A stretch of DNA of 64,000 nucleotides from Competibacter_A sp037045535 (GCA_037045535.1 JBAOHI010000062.1:124001-188000), one strand, 5' to 3'. Positions 7,741 to 16,809 are shown, numbered from the stretch's first letter. The notes: generated by a model not told the origin, from the letters alone. Translations and numbers: made by a program.

Positions 7741-9878
7741 TGGGCGACCCCCATCTTCTTCTGCAAGGTGGATAACAGGGCTTGGCAATTGGCGTTGAGG
7801 TGAATGAAATCATCCACGCCAGCCGCCTTGAAGGCTTCGACATGGTCGGCCGGATAGCCGGCCAGCATCACGACTAGATCGGGGGCGGCCTTCTTGAGTT
7901 TCTGGACCAGCGACGGGACGATGTCGGGGTAGGTCGGATCGGTGGAGCAGATCACTACTGCTTTGGCGCTGGAGGCCAGCGCGGCATCCGCCGCTTCATC
8001 CGGCGTGCCGAAACCGGCCGGATAGATCGTCTCGAAACCACCTACGCCGACAAAAGCGGTGGCGAAATCGGCGCGAGCCTTGTGCTGGGTCAGCGGCCCC
8101 ATGGTGGCGAGGAACACCTGCGGCCGTTGGCCAATGCGGGCGGTATACGTTTCCGCGGCTTGCCGCAGCGCCTCGAATGCCTGCGCGCCGCGATGGGCGT
8201 GAACGGCGTTGGCGGTGGGGCCGGGTTTGGCGTTGGCCCGCGCCGCTTGGGCAATTTCGCCTAGGCTCGCGCCGGCGAGCGCGGCTTGAATCGCGGTTTC
8301 AACCGCGTTGCCGCCCTTAGCCAGCGCATCCAGCGCCGTCTGCTTTTGGCCGGCGTCGGCGCTGGCCCGATACTGCTTGAGCGCCGCTGCCCGTTCCGAT
8401 TGGACCGCCCACGCATCCACCGGTGCCGGTTCGAGCCGGGTTTCCTTCAAGTTCGGATACATATTGGTGCCGACGAAAATATCCTTGCGCTTGGCAAGGT
8501 TGGCGGCGCGCTTGGTGGCGGTGCCGGCGATTTGGGATTGCGGCCAACCGGTTTCCAGGGCTTTTGCCATCCCGCCCTGTTTCTCGACTTCCTGGAAGAT
8601 CGCCCAGGTCTTACGGGCAACCGAGTCGGTGAGATTTTCGACGTACCAGGAACCGCCGGCTGGATCCACGGTGCGGGTGATGTGGCTTTCTTCACGCAGC
8701 ACGGTGTGGGTGTTGCGGGCGACGCGGCGGGAGAATTCATCCGGCACACGGACCAGTTCGTCGAACGGCGAGATGTGCAGGCTGTCGCAACCGCCGACCG
8801 CGCCAGAAAACGCCTCGGTGGTGGCGCGTAGCAGGTTGACGTGCGGGTCGTAAACCGTCTGGTTCCAGGCCGAGGTGCGAGCGTGCAGACTCATCTTCTG
8901 CGAGGCTTCGTTACCGCCGAACGCCTGGACGATCTTGGCCCATAGCAGCCGCGCGGCCCGCAGCCGGGCGATTTCCATGAAGAAGTTGGTGCCGATCGAC
9001 AGCGAGAAACGGATGCGCGGAGCGATGTCATCGATGCTGAGGCCGCGTGCTTGCATCGCACGGACATAATCAACCGCCGTGGCTAGCGCAAAGGCCAGTT
9101 CCTGAGTCGTGCTGGCACCGCCGTTGTGGTACGGGCTGCCCTGCACGGTGATCGTCTGCAATTGTGGGGCGTTGGTCTTGGCCCAGGCGACGAGTTGGGC
9201 CATCACCTCGTAGATGCCGTCCAGATCGCGGGGCAGCCGGCCATCGCGAGCCAACTGACCCAGCGGGTCCATGCCAATGGCACCGCGTACCTTGGCGAGC
9301 GACTTGCCCTGTTTTTTGACCAGTGCGGCCAACAGAGCGGTGAAGGTCAGCGCGCTGGTGCTGGCCTGCACGAAGATCGGCGTCGCTTCGAGATCCACGC
9401 CATCCAACGCCTGAGCGAGATCGGCGACGCTGGAAACGGATAGGCCACCCCTGCCAACGTCGTCGGCTTCGGCCTGATCGGCATCGACGCCGGCCAGAGT
9501 CGGGCGGTCGAGCGCCAGATTGATCGCGTTTTGACCGCGCGCCAGGTCGGCGCGCAAGGCTTCGTTGAGCGCTGCCGGTGTGGCGTAGGGCAGCTCTTGG
9601 GCTACGTCCCAACTATGGGCGACATATCCCAGGGGAGTGGTGCCACGCAAGTAGGGGGCGAAACCCGGCAGACTGTCCAGGTGGGGCAAGCCTTCAATAT
9701 CTTCCTGCCGGTACATTGGCTGGAGGTCGATCTCTTCATAGGTCTTGGTGACCAGACGTTTTTCGAACGGCGCGCCCTTGAGGAACTTATCGACGACCTT
9801 GCGCCATTCCTCGTAAGGGGTTGGGGGAAATTCCTCGAACGTCGGGATTGCCGCGTCCGCTTGTTGTGGGTTCGACAT
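7737..9878 (-). CDS. mutA: Methylmalonyl-CoA mutase small subunit
   Basis: The non-catalytic partner of heterodimeric methylmalonyl-CoA mutases, as in Propionibacterium. The product of about 713 residues has the mutase TIM barrel (ATPIFVQASTSALTFTALLA, DPHVNLLRATTEAFSGAVGG, RTVDPAGGSWYVE). Its C-terminal Rossmann-like domain (VFLATMGPLTQHKARADF) lacks the DxHxxG cobalamin motif, as expected for the small subunit. I prefer ATG 9878 (MSNPQQ) over ATG 9884 because GGAGG lies 7 bases upstream of it. mutA-mutB are translationally coupled and face the epimerase-like gene at 10094 across a 215-base divergent intergenic region. Confidence 0.95.
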   Translation of the reverse strand: MSNPQQADAAIPTFEEFPPTPYEEWRKVVDKFLKGAPFEKRLVTKTYEEIDLQPMYRQEDIEGLPHLDSLPGFAPYLRGTTPLGYVAHSWDVAQELPYATPAALNEALRADLARGQNAINLALDRPTLAGVDADQAEADDVGRGGLSVSSVADLAQALDGVDLEATPIFVQASTSALTFTALLAALVKKQGKSLAKVRGAIGMDPLGQLARDGRLPRDLDGIYEVMAQLVAWAKTNAPQLQTITVQGSPYHNGGASTTQELAFALATAVDYVRAMQARGLSIDDIAPRIRFSLSIGTNFFMEIARLRAARLLWAKIVQAFGGNEASQKMSLHARTSAWNQTVYDPHVNLLRATTEAFSGAVGGCDSLHISPFDELVRVPDEFSRRVARNTHTVLREESHITRTVDPAGGSWYVENLTDSVARKTWAIFQEVEKQGGMAKALETGWPQSQIAGTATKRAANLAKRKDIFVGTNMYPNLKETRLEPAPVDAWAVQSERAAALKQYRASADAGQKQTALDALAKGGNAVETAIQAALAGASLGEIAQAARANAKPGPTANAVHAHRGAQAFEALRQAAETYTARIGQRPQVFLATMGPLTQHKARADFATAFVGVGGFETIYPAGFGTPDEAADAALASSAKAVVICSTDPTYPDIVPSLVQKLKKAAPDLVVMLAGYPADHVEAFKAAGVDDFIHLNANCQALLSTLQKKMGVAQ

Positions 9879-10093
9879 GCGCATCCTCCGGTGGATCGAA
9901 ACGCGATGGGGGTTGATAGTACCGCGAAAGTATAACCGAAGATTCGCTCGATTCCCGGCCAGGAATCGTCATGCAAGGATAGGTTGCAGTTGCAATCGCC
10001 CAGTGGAATGACATACTGAAAAGGTCTGTTATCTTATCCTTACCCCAACCCCTCTCCCCGATGGGAGACCAGAGCAACCACTAGGAGGTTTCC

Positions 10094-10567
10094 GTGTCCG
10101 ATAGACCGTTCAAAGTGCTCGGCATTCAACAGATCGCCATCGGCGGCCTGGACAAGTCAAAGCTGAGCCGGCTGTGGATCGATACCTTGGGCTTGACCCT
10201 GACCGGCAACTTTCGCAGCGAGCGGGAGAACGTGGACGAAGATATCGCCGCCATCGGTTCTGGCCCTTTCAAGGTCGAAGTGGATCTGATGCAGCCGATC
10301 GATCCCGGCAAGGCGCCCAAGGTGCACGAACCGCAGCTCAACCACATCGGGCTGTGGATCGACAATCTGGCGGCGGCGGTAGAATGGCTGACCGCCAAGG
10401 GAATGCGCTTCACGCCCGGCGGTATCCGCAAGGGCGCGGCCGGTTTCGATGTCTGTTTTCTACATCCAAAGGGTAATGACGCTACTCCGTTGTCCGGTGA
10501 AGGCGTGCTGATCGAACTGATCCAGGCGCCGCCGGAAGTGATCGAGGCATTCGCCAAGGTGGCTTGA
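10094..10567 (+). CDS. VOC-fold protein, probable methylmalonyl-CoA epimerase
   Basis: A 157-residue vicinal-oxygen-chelate protein with two beta-alpha-beta-beta-beta modules. The second module reads LNHIGLWIDNLAAAVEWL and ends FLHPKGN, then VLIELIQAP, closely like methylmalonyl-CoA epimerase. The first metal-binding position, normally HIGIAV, reads QQIAIGG, so the usual His is Gln. Translation starts at GTG 10094 behind a perfect AGGAGG (10083-10088). Divergence from mutAB supports a role in epimerising (S)/(R)-methylmalonyl-CoA, but a glyoxalase-like lyase cannot be excluded. Confidence 0.7.
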   Translation: MSDRPFKVLGIQQIAIGGLDKSKLSRLWIDTLGLTLTGNFRSERENVDEDIAAIGSGPFKVEVDLMQPIDPGKAPKVHEPQLNHIGLWIDNLAAAVEWLTAKGMRFTPGGIRKGAAGFDVCFLHPKGNDATPLSGEGVLIELIQAPPEVIEAFAKVA

Positions 10568-10575
10568 GATCGATT

Positions 10576-10604
10576 AAAACCCCTCTCCAGTTTGGAGAGG
10601 GGGC
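10576..10604 (-). terminator. Probable intrinsic terminator behind the secreted-protein gene
   Basis: The arms cccctctcca and tggagagggg form a perfect 10-bp stem with a 3-base loop; on the minus strand the stem is followed by GTTTTAA. It lies between two convergent genes (ends at 10567 plus and 10682 minus) and may serve both directions, although the plus-strand side has no T run. Confidence 0.65.
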
Positions 10605-10681
10605 AACAGAACCCTGGCCTCTCTACTAATCTTATTAATCAATAAATTGACGCTGATTTATCTCCTCTCGATAGCTTGGCG

Positions 10682-13222
10682 CTAACGTGCTTCCACGATC
10701 ACAAAATTTTGGTGCGGCTCGGACCAGCGTACGCGCACTTCCCGGCCGGTCAGTGGAAAATTCTGCAACGAATATTCTCCGCTAGCGCCGCGCAGAAAAT
10801 CGACGCCCAAAGTCGTGACGGTGAAAGTGACCTGACTCAATTCCTCGCCATCGACGAACAGACGCAAAGTGTGCGCGCCGTCGCCGAAACTGTTCCAGTT
10901 GACGGTATAGCCAAAGCCAGTGTTGACGTTGCCCCCGCACGCTTCACGCGTGTCATCCCGTTCGGTGCCATAGGCGACTTGCCGTCGGGATTCGTTGTCG
11001 ATCTGGATCTCGACCGTACGTGCCGCACAGATCCAGCCGCGAATCAGGCCCACGCCGCTTTCGAACGAACCCTGCTGCGGGCTTTCCAGGTGAGCGGAAG
11101 CAGTGGCCGCAAGGGATAGCGATAGTGAGGATGATAAGGACGCGGAAGCCGCAGGTTGGGTGACGCCCACGATCGCGAAGTTCTGATGCGGTTCCGACCA
11201 ACGCACGCTCACATCGCGGCCGGTTTGCGGGAATCCTGACAAGGTGTATTGGGCACTCACATCACGCAGGAATTCCACGCCCAGCGTGGTGACGGTGAAA
11301 ACAACTTGTTGAAACTCCGCCCCGTCGACGAACAGGCGCAAGGTATGTGCGCCGTTACCAAAGCTGTTCCAGTTGACGGTGTAGCCAAAGCCGGTATTGA
11401 CATTGCCGCAAACCGTGCGCGTATCATCGCGAACAGTGCCGTAGGCAACCTGCTGCCGGGGCGCGTCGTCGATTTGGATTTCCACCGTGCGCGCTTCGCA
11501 GACCCAGCCGCGGATCAAACTCACGCCACTTTCGAATGATCCCTGCTGCGGGCTTTCCAAAGCCCAAGTAGTTGCCGGTGGTGGAAGCGGATCGCCATTT
11601 TCAAGACTGGCTTTTCCCTGGAACGTGACCGAGGGCGGTACGGGCGAGTCCCAGCGTCCCTCGATGTCGGTCTGGGCGCTGATCTGCCCCGATTTTTCGG
11701 CCATGAGGACAAAGGTGATCGATTCCGATTGGCCGGTGCCGATACTTTCAAAGCTGACCACTGTGGCTGATTTTGGAGCCAAGATGCCACGCAGCGAGCC
11801 GATGTCGAGTGTGGCCTGGCCTTCTTTAATGGCAACCGCTCCACTGTTGTTGGTGATTCGTACGGTCACGGTAACCTCATCACCCACTTGAACCGTTTCG
11901 CGGTCCGCAGTGACGATATAGGTGGGTTGCTTGATGTGGTCGCCGCGCACGTACTCGACCTTGGGACTCAAGGTGCCGGCTAGCTGACCGGTCAGATTGA
12001 GAACGCCAACGCCTTCGTGGGCCATGTAAACGGGAATCGACGCACTGATACTGCCTTTTTCTGCCGTTCCATCGCCGGTACGGATCAGGAAGTTTCGGAG
12101 CGCGAAGTTGCCACCGTTTCTAAAGTTACCGCGATATCGAAACCCCGCATTGTCCGAATACAGCACATTGCCTAGGAACAATTCGGATGCGCTGCTATTC
12201 GAGCCGACCAAGATTAACGGACCGGGACCTGGAATAGAGATGCCCACGCTGCCGCCGACGCCCTTGACCGAGACGCTCACCCCGAAAGACAAATCGAAAT
12301 TAATGCCGCTACCGAGATCGTTGCCGGAGACCCGATAGTCGCCGTCCTGAAAAACGTCAGGAGAAACCCAGATCCGACTTTTGAAGGGGGTTTTCGCCGC
12401 TTCACTGTTGATCACAGTGTATTTACCGCCGGTTCCGAAGTAAACCTGGGGATCGGCGATAGGCCAAATGCCGGTGCCTCCTGCATCGCCAGTCGTCACG
12501 CTGGCGGTCATGGTCATCGCTGCATCGTTGGTGGCGGCAGTGATATAGGGCGCTACTTCGGACTTTAACGCGACGCTATACGTCAGAGTCTTGCTGCCAG
12601 CAAAATTGCTGACCGTGAAGCGGCCGCTGACGCTCTCCGAATCGGTGGACGCGACGTTGGCGGTGGCCTGGAGAAAAACTTTCGGTGTGTCGGGCTGCGC
12701 TTCGATAGCCGTAATTGTGCGAATCAGGACCGTATCGAACAGAAGGTTACCATCTGAATCGAACACGGCCACCGAGTCGAAAGGGTGGCTTGTGCCATCG
12801 AGGAAAATTCCCCAGGATAGCCGCGCGATGAATCCACCGGCGGCTTGCAACTGGCTCAATACTTGGTCGGTCCAGTCGGAGCCGAGGCTGGCCAGATCGT
12901 TCTGGTAGATCTCTGCCAAATAAGCGGCAAAAGACTCGGTAATGGCTGACGACCATCGAGCGACGCTCGCTGCGTAGGGCCCTTGAAGTTGACCACCCGG
13001 CCGCATGAAGCTAATCGCTGCCTGTGCTTTCAGCGCAAAATCGGATAGTCGAATACTTTGCCCAGGGATGGCCTCGGCGGTCACAGTCGTGGTTAAGCGT
13101 TGGAAGGTGGATCCATCGATGCCCGTAGTCTTTCCGGGCACGGAGATCAACAAGAAGAGAATTGCCATGATGCCCAGCAGATGTCGTTTAAGGCTACGGA
13201 AATCAAGAATACACACACCCAT
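10682..13222 (-). CDS. Large secreted protein with duplicated C-terminal module
   Basis: The 846-residue product starts with a signal sequence (basic start, then LLGIMAILFLLISVPG) after a GAGGTG ribosome-binding site. The middle (about 440-540) resembles a CARDB/Ig-like adhesion fold (ADRETVQVGDEVTVTVRITN). The C-terminus holds two copies of a module of about 130 residues (555-684 and 712-846), each starting LESPQQGSFESGV, passing a conserved Cys pair, YTVNWNSFG and AHTLRLFVDG, and ending RWSEPHQNF. A Ser/Ala-rich linker joins them. I have seen this module at the ends of secreted proteins in related bacteria but know no function. No LPXTG or PEP-CTERM tail is present. Predicted extracellular or surface protein of unknown role. 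Confidence 0.75.
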   Translation of the reverse strand: MGVCILDFRSLKRHLLGIMAILFLLISVPGKTTGIDGSTFQRLTTTVTAEAIPGQSIRLSDFALKAQAAISFMRPGGQLQGPYAASVARWSSAITESFAAYLAEIYQNDLASLGSDWTDQVLSQLQAAGGFIARLSWGIFLDGTSHPFDSVAVFDSDGNLLFDTVLIRTITAIEAQPDTPKVFLQATANVASTDSESVSGRFTVSNFAGSKTLTYSVALKSEVAPYITAATNDAAMTMTASVTTGDAGGTGIWPIADPQVYFGTGGKYTVINSEAAKTPFKSRIWVSPDVFQDGDYRVSGNDLGSGINFDLSFGVSVSVKGVGGSVGISIPGPGPLILVGSNSSASELFLGNVLYSDNAGFRYRGNFRNGGNFALRNFLIRTGDGTAEKGSISASIPVYMAHEGVGVLNLTGQLAGTLSPKVEYVRGDHIKQPTYIVTADRETVQVGDEVTVTVRITNNSGAVAIKEGQATLDIGSLRGILAPKSATVVSFESIGTGQSESITFVLMAEKSGQISAQTDIEGRWDSPVPPSVTFQGKASLENGDPLPPPATTWALESPQQGSFESGVSLIRGWVCEARTVEIQIDDAPRQQVAYGTVRDDTRTVCGNVNTGFGYTVNWNSFGNGAHTLRLFVDGAEFQQVVFTVTTLGVEFLRDVSAQYTLSGFPQTGRDVSVRWSEPHQNFAIVGVTQPAASASLSSSLSLSLAATASAHLESPQQGSFESGVGLIRGWICAARTVEIQIDNESRRQVAYGTERDDTREACGGNVNTGFGYTVNWNSFGDGAHTLRLFVDGEELSQVTFTVTTLGVDFLRGASGEYSLQNFPLTGREVRVRWSEPHQNFVIVEAR

Positions 13223-13713
13223 TGTTCACCTCTCAAGTCAAGCTCAGGTCTGGAAGATATTTTTCGTGATAATCCTCATCCATGAGGGATGATGGTTGTC
13301 GTGAGATTCCCCGGCAGCCATGAATTCAGGTCTGATGTTTGGATGTGAGATGCGTATGCAAAATGGGCGATGACGAAGCAGGTATTGCGCCAATATTTTA
13401 TAATTAATTGATAATAATGATGATATTTATCAATCGGTCTGATTGGTAGATACAAACTTTCAAGGAGTGGACATATTGAGCCGGCCAGTGTGGATCGGGC
13501 CAATTCGGCGATGGCCATGAGCACGGTTGGTCATGACTCTGTTAAATGGCTGGTGGTTCTGTTAGGCCAACTATCTGACGTATAGCCTATTTCTAGACGG
13601 GGGACGAAGAGTGATCAATGCCCGTTCACTCTGGGCAACAGGCGAAATCGGTCAGGATCGGTGTCGAATGCCTTGTACGGTAATTGTCTGCTCCTCTCGC
13701 CGCTTGCTGTCTT
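13223..13713. other. Intergenic region, no recognised gene
   Basis: About 490 bases between the secreted protein start and the radical SAM gene end. The part from 13380 to 13440 is very AT-rich and is the likely promoter region of the minus-strand secreted-protein gene. An 82-codon minus frame (13276-13524) has no recognisable similarity and starts in sequence that reads like promoter DNA. Confidence 0.5.
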
Positions 13714-14595
13714 TTAATAACCGCGTAGCCACTCTGGCCGCAGCTGCACTCCGCCGGCCAAGGCTAGTTGCAACTGGGCCAACAGTGTTTCGCGGTCTTG
13801 CGGTAGAGTGCCGGCCAGCGCCAGAGCGTTGGACGCGTGGTTGGAGCGGAATACCAGTGGTGCGGGTGGATCGAGCCGTTCGATCAGTCGGATCTGTTCC
13901 ACCAGCAGCGCCCGATCATCCTGTGTCTGGAACGGTTCACGGAATTTGCGATGAAATTCCTCGCGGATCGAGGGGTCGATCATCAACTGCAGGGTAGACA
14001 GGTAATCCAGTTCGACTTGGTTGACCAGTTCGGCGGTGGCGTCGATGTGCTCCCGCCAATAGGTTTGGCCGCCCAAGCCGAGAATGATCGTTGCTGAAAC
14101 CCGTAATCCAGCCTGTTTAGCCTTGGTCAGTCCGGTGATCATCGCTGCTGGTGTTGCGCCCTTGGTGATCCGCTTGAGCAGATCCACCGAGCCGGTTTCG
14201 ATGCCGTAATACAGCAGTGTCAGCCCGACTTCTCGCAATTGTGTCAGTTCCGCCACTGATTTTTTGAGCAGATTGGCGGGGAGGGCGTAGCTGGACACTC
14301 GCTCCAGCCGGGGAAAAGCGGTATGCAGGGAATGCAGGATCTCCGATAGATGCTCGGTCGGCGCGGCCAGCGCGTCACCGTCGGCCAGAAATACCCGCCG
14401 CACCCCGGGATACGCCCGCGCCATGGCCTGGATTTCCGCCTGAATCTGTTTCAATGGCCGAACAGCAAATTCCTTGACGCGGTACATTGAACAGAAGCTG
14501 CACCGGTTGAAGCTGCAACCCAGCGTCGCTTGCAGGATGAGGCTATTGGCTTCGGAGGGTGGTCGCCAAAGCGGCATGTCATAGTCGATTAGCAT
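13714..14595 (-). CDS. Radical SAM protein of COG1032/YgiQ-like type
   Basis: The 293-residue product carries the 4Fe-4S cluster motif as C-x4-C-x2-C (LGCSFNRCSFCSMY), typical for this branch, near residue 27. It is followed by the usual SAM barrel elements: RRVFLADGDALA, a LLYYGIETGSVDLLKRI segment with the conserved E, and SATIILGLGG. No B12-binding or substrate domain is attached. Members are widespread and uncharacterised. It stands alone between a secreted-protein gene and an IS-disrupted SDR gene, so context does not suggest a substrate. Confidence 0.88.
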   Translation of the reverse strand: MLIDYDMPLWRPPSEANSLILQATLGCSFNRCSFCSMYRVKEFAVRPLKQIQAEIQAMARAYPGVRRVFLADGDALAAPTEHLSEILHSLHTAFPRLERVSSYALPANLLKKSVAELTQLREVGLTLLYYGIETGSVDLLKRITKGATPAAMITGLTKAKQAGLRVSATIILGLGGQTYWREHIDATAELVNQVELDYLSTLQLMIDPSIREEFHRKFREPFQTQDDRALLVEQIRLIERLDPPAPLVFRSNHASNALALAGTLPQDRETLLAQLQLALAGGVQLRPEWLRGY

Positions 14596-14806
14596 GGGGC
14601 CTCTGCGAAAGTGCCGGCTTCCGTCGATCGGGTAAACAGCTTACCATCGATTCATCGTTCGTCACGCCGTAGCGGGACGGCAGGACAATGAGCATTGGGA
14701 ATAGCCGCTGATCCAAAGCGTCGATTGGCGGGATAGTCACCTGCAGGATCGACGACCGGTTCAATACTAAGATTTCATCGCCTTATGTAAACAATAGGGG
14801 CCCATT

Positions 14807-14828
14807 ATGAGCAATAAAATTGCAATTG
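14807..14828 (+). pseudogene. 5' stub of an SDR gene cut by IS3 copy 1
   Basis: ATG 14807 opens eight codons, MSNKIAIV, the standard beginning of a short-chain dehydrogenase before the TGxxxGxG loop. The IS starts at 14829 within the next codon. The matching C-terminal part lies on the other side of the IS at 16114-16412; roughly residues 9-150 are gone. Confidence 0.65.
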
Positions 14829-14885
14829 TGAGCTTCCCTCTGTTTTTCGTCTTCCAAAGGGCGGGTTTCATGCTACCAGTTTTTC

Positions 14886-15758
14886 CTAAGTCTGCTGGCT
14901 GGTCCAATGTTCCAGGAATTGAACGGGCGAGCGGTAGCCGAGGGTCGAATGCAGCCGTTTCCGGTTGTAGAACACCTCGATGTACTCGAAGCTCGCGGCC
15001 TTCATGTCGGCATGGCTGGCGTAGGGAACGCCATGCACCCGCTCGTTCTTGAAGCTGTTGAACCAGCTCTCGGTCGGAGCGTTGTCCCAGCAGTTGCCCT
15101 TCCGGCTCATCGAGCACGTCATGCCGTATTCCCGGAGCTTGTCTTGGAAGGCGTGGCTCGCGTACTGGCTGCCCCGGTCGGAGTGGTGCAGCAAGCCTGG
15201 CGTCGGCCACTTCCTGAACCAGGCCATGGTCAGCGCATCGGTGGCGATATCGGCCATCATGCGCGGTTTCAGGGACCAGCCGACGATTTCCCGGTTGAAC
15301 AAATCCATGACGATGGCAAGATACAGCCAGCCTTCGTCTGTCCACAGGTACGTGATGTCCGACGTCCACACCTGGTTTGGCGCCGTCGGCATGAAGTTCC
15401 GGTCCAGCCGGTTCTCCGCCACCGGCAAGCCGTGCTTCGAGTCCGTCGTCACCTTGTAGCGCCGCTTATGGCGAGCCCGAATGCCGTATTTGCGCATCAG
15501 GCGCTCCACCCGCCCCTTGCTGGCCGGAAAGCCACGTGCTCGCAGTTCCCGCACCATGCGCGGGCTGCCGTAGGCGCCTTTGAGTTCGGCATGGATGGCC
15601 CGGATCAGCGCCACCATCTGGCGGTCCGTCAGCCGCTGGCGGTCCGGTATACCGCCGCGCTTCCAGGCCCGGTAGCCGCTGATGCTGACCTCCAGGGCGG
15701 CGCACAGGTCCGCCAAGGGGAACTCTTGCCGATGCGCATCGATCCAGGCGTACCTCAT
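14886..15758 (-). CDS. IS3-family transposase OrfB (DDE integrase)
   Basis: The 290-residue catalytic subunit has an HTH_21 region (LKGAYGSPRMVRELRARGF) and an rve-type core with the DDE triad visible in WTSDITYLW, HHSDRGSQY and DNAPTESWF. It overlaps OrfA by ATGA, so it may be made by translational coupling rather than only by programmed frameshifting. The reading frame is intact and identical to the second copy. Confidence 0.95.
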   Translation of the reverse strand: MRYAWIDAHRQEFPLADLCAALEVSISGYRAWKRGGIPDRQRLTDRQMVALIRAIHAELKGAYGSPRMVRELRARGFPASKGRVERLMRKYGIRARHKRRYKVTTDSKHGLPVAENRLDRNFMPTAPNQVWTSDITYLWTDEGWLYLAIVMDLFNREIVGWSLKPRMMADIATDALTMAWFRKWPTPGLLHHSDRGSQYASHAFQDKLREYGMTCSMSRKGNCWDNAPTESWFNSFKNERVHGVPYASHADMKAASFEYIEVFYNRKRLHSTLGYRSPVQFLEHWTSQQT

Positions 15759-16072
15759 AGCGCATCCTTCGCGAAGTACGCCGCCGCTTTTTTTATGATT
15801 TCCAGTTCCCGCTTGAGCCGCAGGTTCTCAGCCCGTAGCCGGGACAATTCCATCTCCTCCGGCGTCACCGCCTTGCCGCCGGCCCCCGCCAGCTTGCCTG
15901 CCGCTGCGACCTTGACCCAGTTGCGCAGGGTCTGCTCGACCAGCCCCAATTCCCGCGCTACCCCGGCCAAGGACTGCCCATCCTTCACCCGCTTGACCGC
16001 CTGTTCCTTGAATTCCAGCGTATATGCCTGCTTCGGTATCTTCATTATTTCTGCCTTCCAAAGTAACGTCAT
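15755..16072 (-). CDS. IS3-family transposase OrfA
   Basis: The 105-residue product is a helix-turn-helix protein (YTLEFKEQAVKRVKDGQSLA, then GVARELGLVEQTLRNWVK) with a C-terminal leucine-zipper-like helix (LSRLRAENLRLKRELEIIKK). OrfA binds the IS ends and dimerises with OrfB. Intact. Confidence 0.95.
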   Translation of the reverse strand: MTLLWKAEIMKIPKQAYTLEFKEQAVKRVKDGQSLAGVARELGLVEQTLRNWVKVAAAGKLAGAGGKAVTPEEMELSRLRAENLRLKRELEIIKKAAAYFAKDAL

Positions 16073-16113
16073 CTTACGTCACCCTTGGAAGACCAAATTC
16101 CGGGGGAACCTCA

Positions 16114-16412
16114 ACGCCGCCTATGCGTCGATGAAGGGGGCTATCGAGGTATTGACGAAGTATCTGGCCAAAGAATTGGGTCCGCGTAGTATTGCCGTCA
16201 ATGTGGTGGCGCCTGGAGCGATTGAAACTGATTTCGGTGGTGGCGCGGTACGCGATAATGCGCAAATCAACGCCTTCATTGCCTCGCAAACAGCATTGGG
16301 CCGCGTTGGCTTACCGGATGATATTGGTGGCGTAATCGCGTCGCTATTATCCGAAGATAACCGCTGGATCAACGCACAACGCATCGAGGCTTCTGGTGGG
16401 ATGTTCTTGTGA
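16114..16412 (+). pseudogene. SDR family oxidoreductase, C-terminal part only
   Basis: Starting inside a codon at the IS boundary, the frame reads AAYASMKGAIEVLTKYLAKE, which contains the catalytic Y-x3-K, then NVVAPGAIETDFGGGAV and the C-terminal IGGVIASLLSEDNRW to a stop at 16412. It is the last 99 residues of a classical short-chain dehydrogenase of about 250 residues. The Rossmann nucleotide-binding part is missing because of the IS3 insertion and deletion. The 5' stub survives at 14807-14828. Not functional as it stands. Confidence 0.88.
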
Positions 16413-16476
16413 GATTCGGCATTGTTGCATAAATCGGCAACTTGTTGAATGGACAACATTCTTAAATGCTAAGTAC

Positions 16477-16710
16477 CTAACCAAAATTTATACGGTATTT
16501 TAGTCCGATGTTATTGATGATGTCACCGAGGGCGGTTTTGATTGTTTGGATGGAGCCGAAGGCGGACAGTGGCAGCCATTCGTACTTGATTTTGCGCCAC
16601 AGGATTTCGATGCGGTTCGACTCGGGTGAATAGGTGGGCAACCAATACACGATCACCCGCTGTCGCAACCAGCGATCGAGTTGGGCGTTTGAGGTCATCT
16701 GATTCCCCAT
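16477..16710 (-). pseudogene. IS630-family transposase C-terminal relic
   Basis: The frame encodes the C-terminus of an IS630/Tc1-mariner-type DDE transposase: VIVYWLPTYSPESNRIE, with the terminal acidic residue of the triad in SNRIE, then ILWRKIKYEWLPLSAF. The N-terminal DNA-binding part and first catalytic Asp residues are absent. An inverted repeat (16701-16776) lies at its upstream edge. Confidence 0.8.
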
Positions 16711-16776
16711 GTATGCTTCACTTCAAGCTGAACTCTCAGCCCTTGACCACACGGGACGGACCATACATGGGGAATC
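16701..16776. repeat. Perfect 15-bp inverted repeat around a 46-base spacer
   Basis: gattccccatgtatg (16701-16715) is matched by its exact complement catacatggggaatc (16762-16776). It abuts the IS630 relic and may be an end left by that element or a minimal internal-deletion derivative. Confidence 0.8.
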
Positions 16777-16809
16777 GGGTGCGTTTAGGCGGTGTAAAAA
16801 TTCTGACAG

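Larger units (their letters stand above)
14829..16113 (-). mobile_element. IS3-family insertion sequence, copy 1 (1285 bp)
   Basis: A complete IS with terminal inverted repeats beginning TGAGcTTCCC / TGAGgTTCCC and sharing GTCTTCCAA further in. It is identical to the copy at 18511-19795 apart from orientation. It encodes OrfA (15755-16072) and OrfB (14886-15758). The flanking 3-mers (TTG and ACG) do not match, so no target duplication remains. The flanks are the start and the end of one SDR gene, so an adjacent deletion accompanied or followed insertion. Confidence 0.95.

Noticed and set aside
10030..10066. Possible terminator or repeat (accccaacccctctcccc) before the VOC gene
   Set aside because: Only one arm of the hairpin seen at 34634-34662 is present, so no stable structure forms.
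13276..13524. 82-codon minus-strand frame between the secreted protein and radical SAM genes
   Set aside because: No recognisable similarity and it covers the AT-rich promoter-like DNA.
14907..16412. 501-codon frame antisense to the IS3 transposase genes that runs into the SDR relic
   Set aside because: It is a shadow of the GC-rich transposase genes; the same shadow occurs at the second IS copy. Only the SDR part is real homology.
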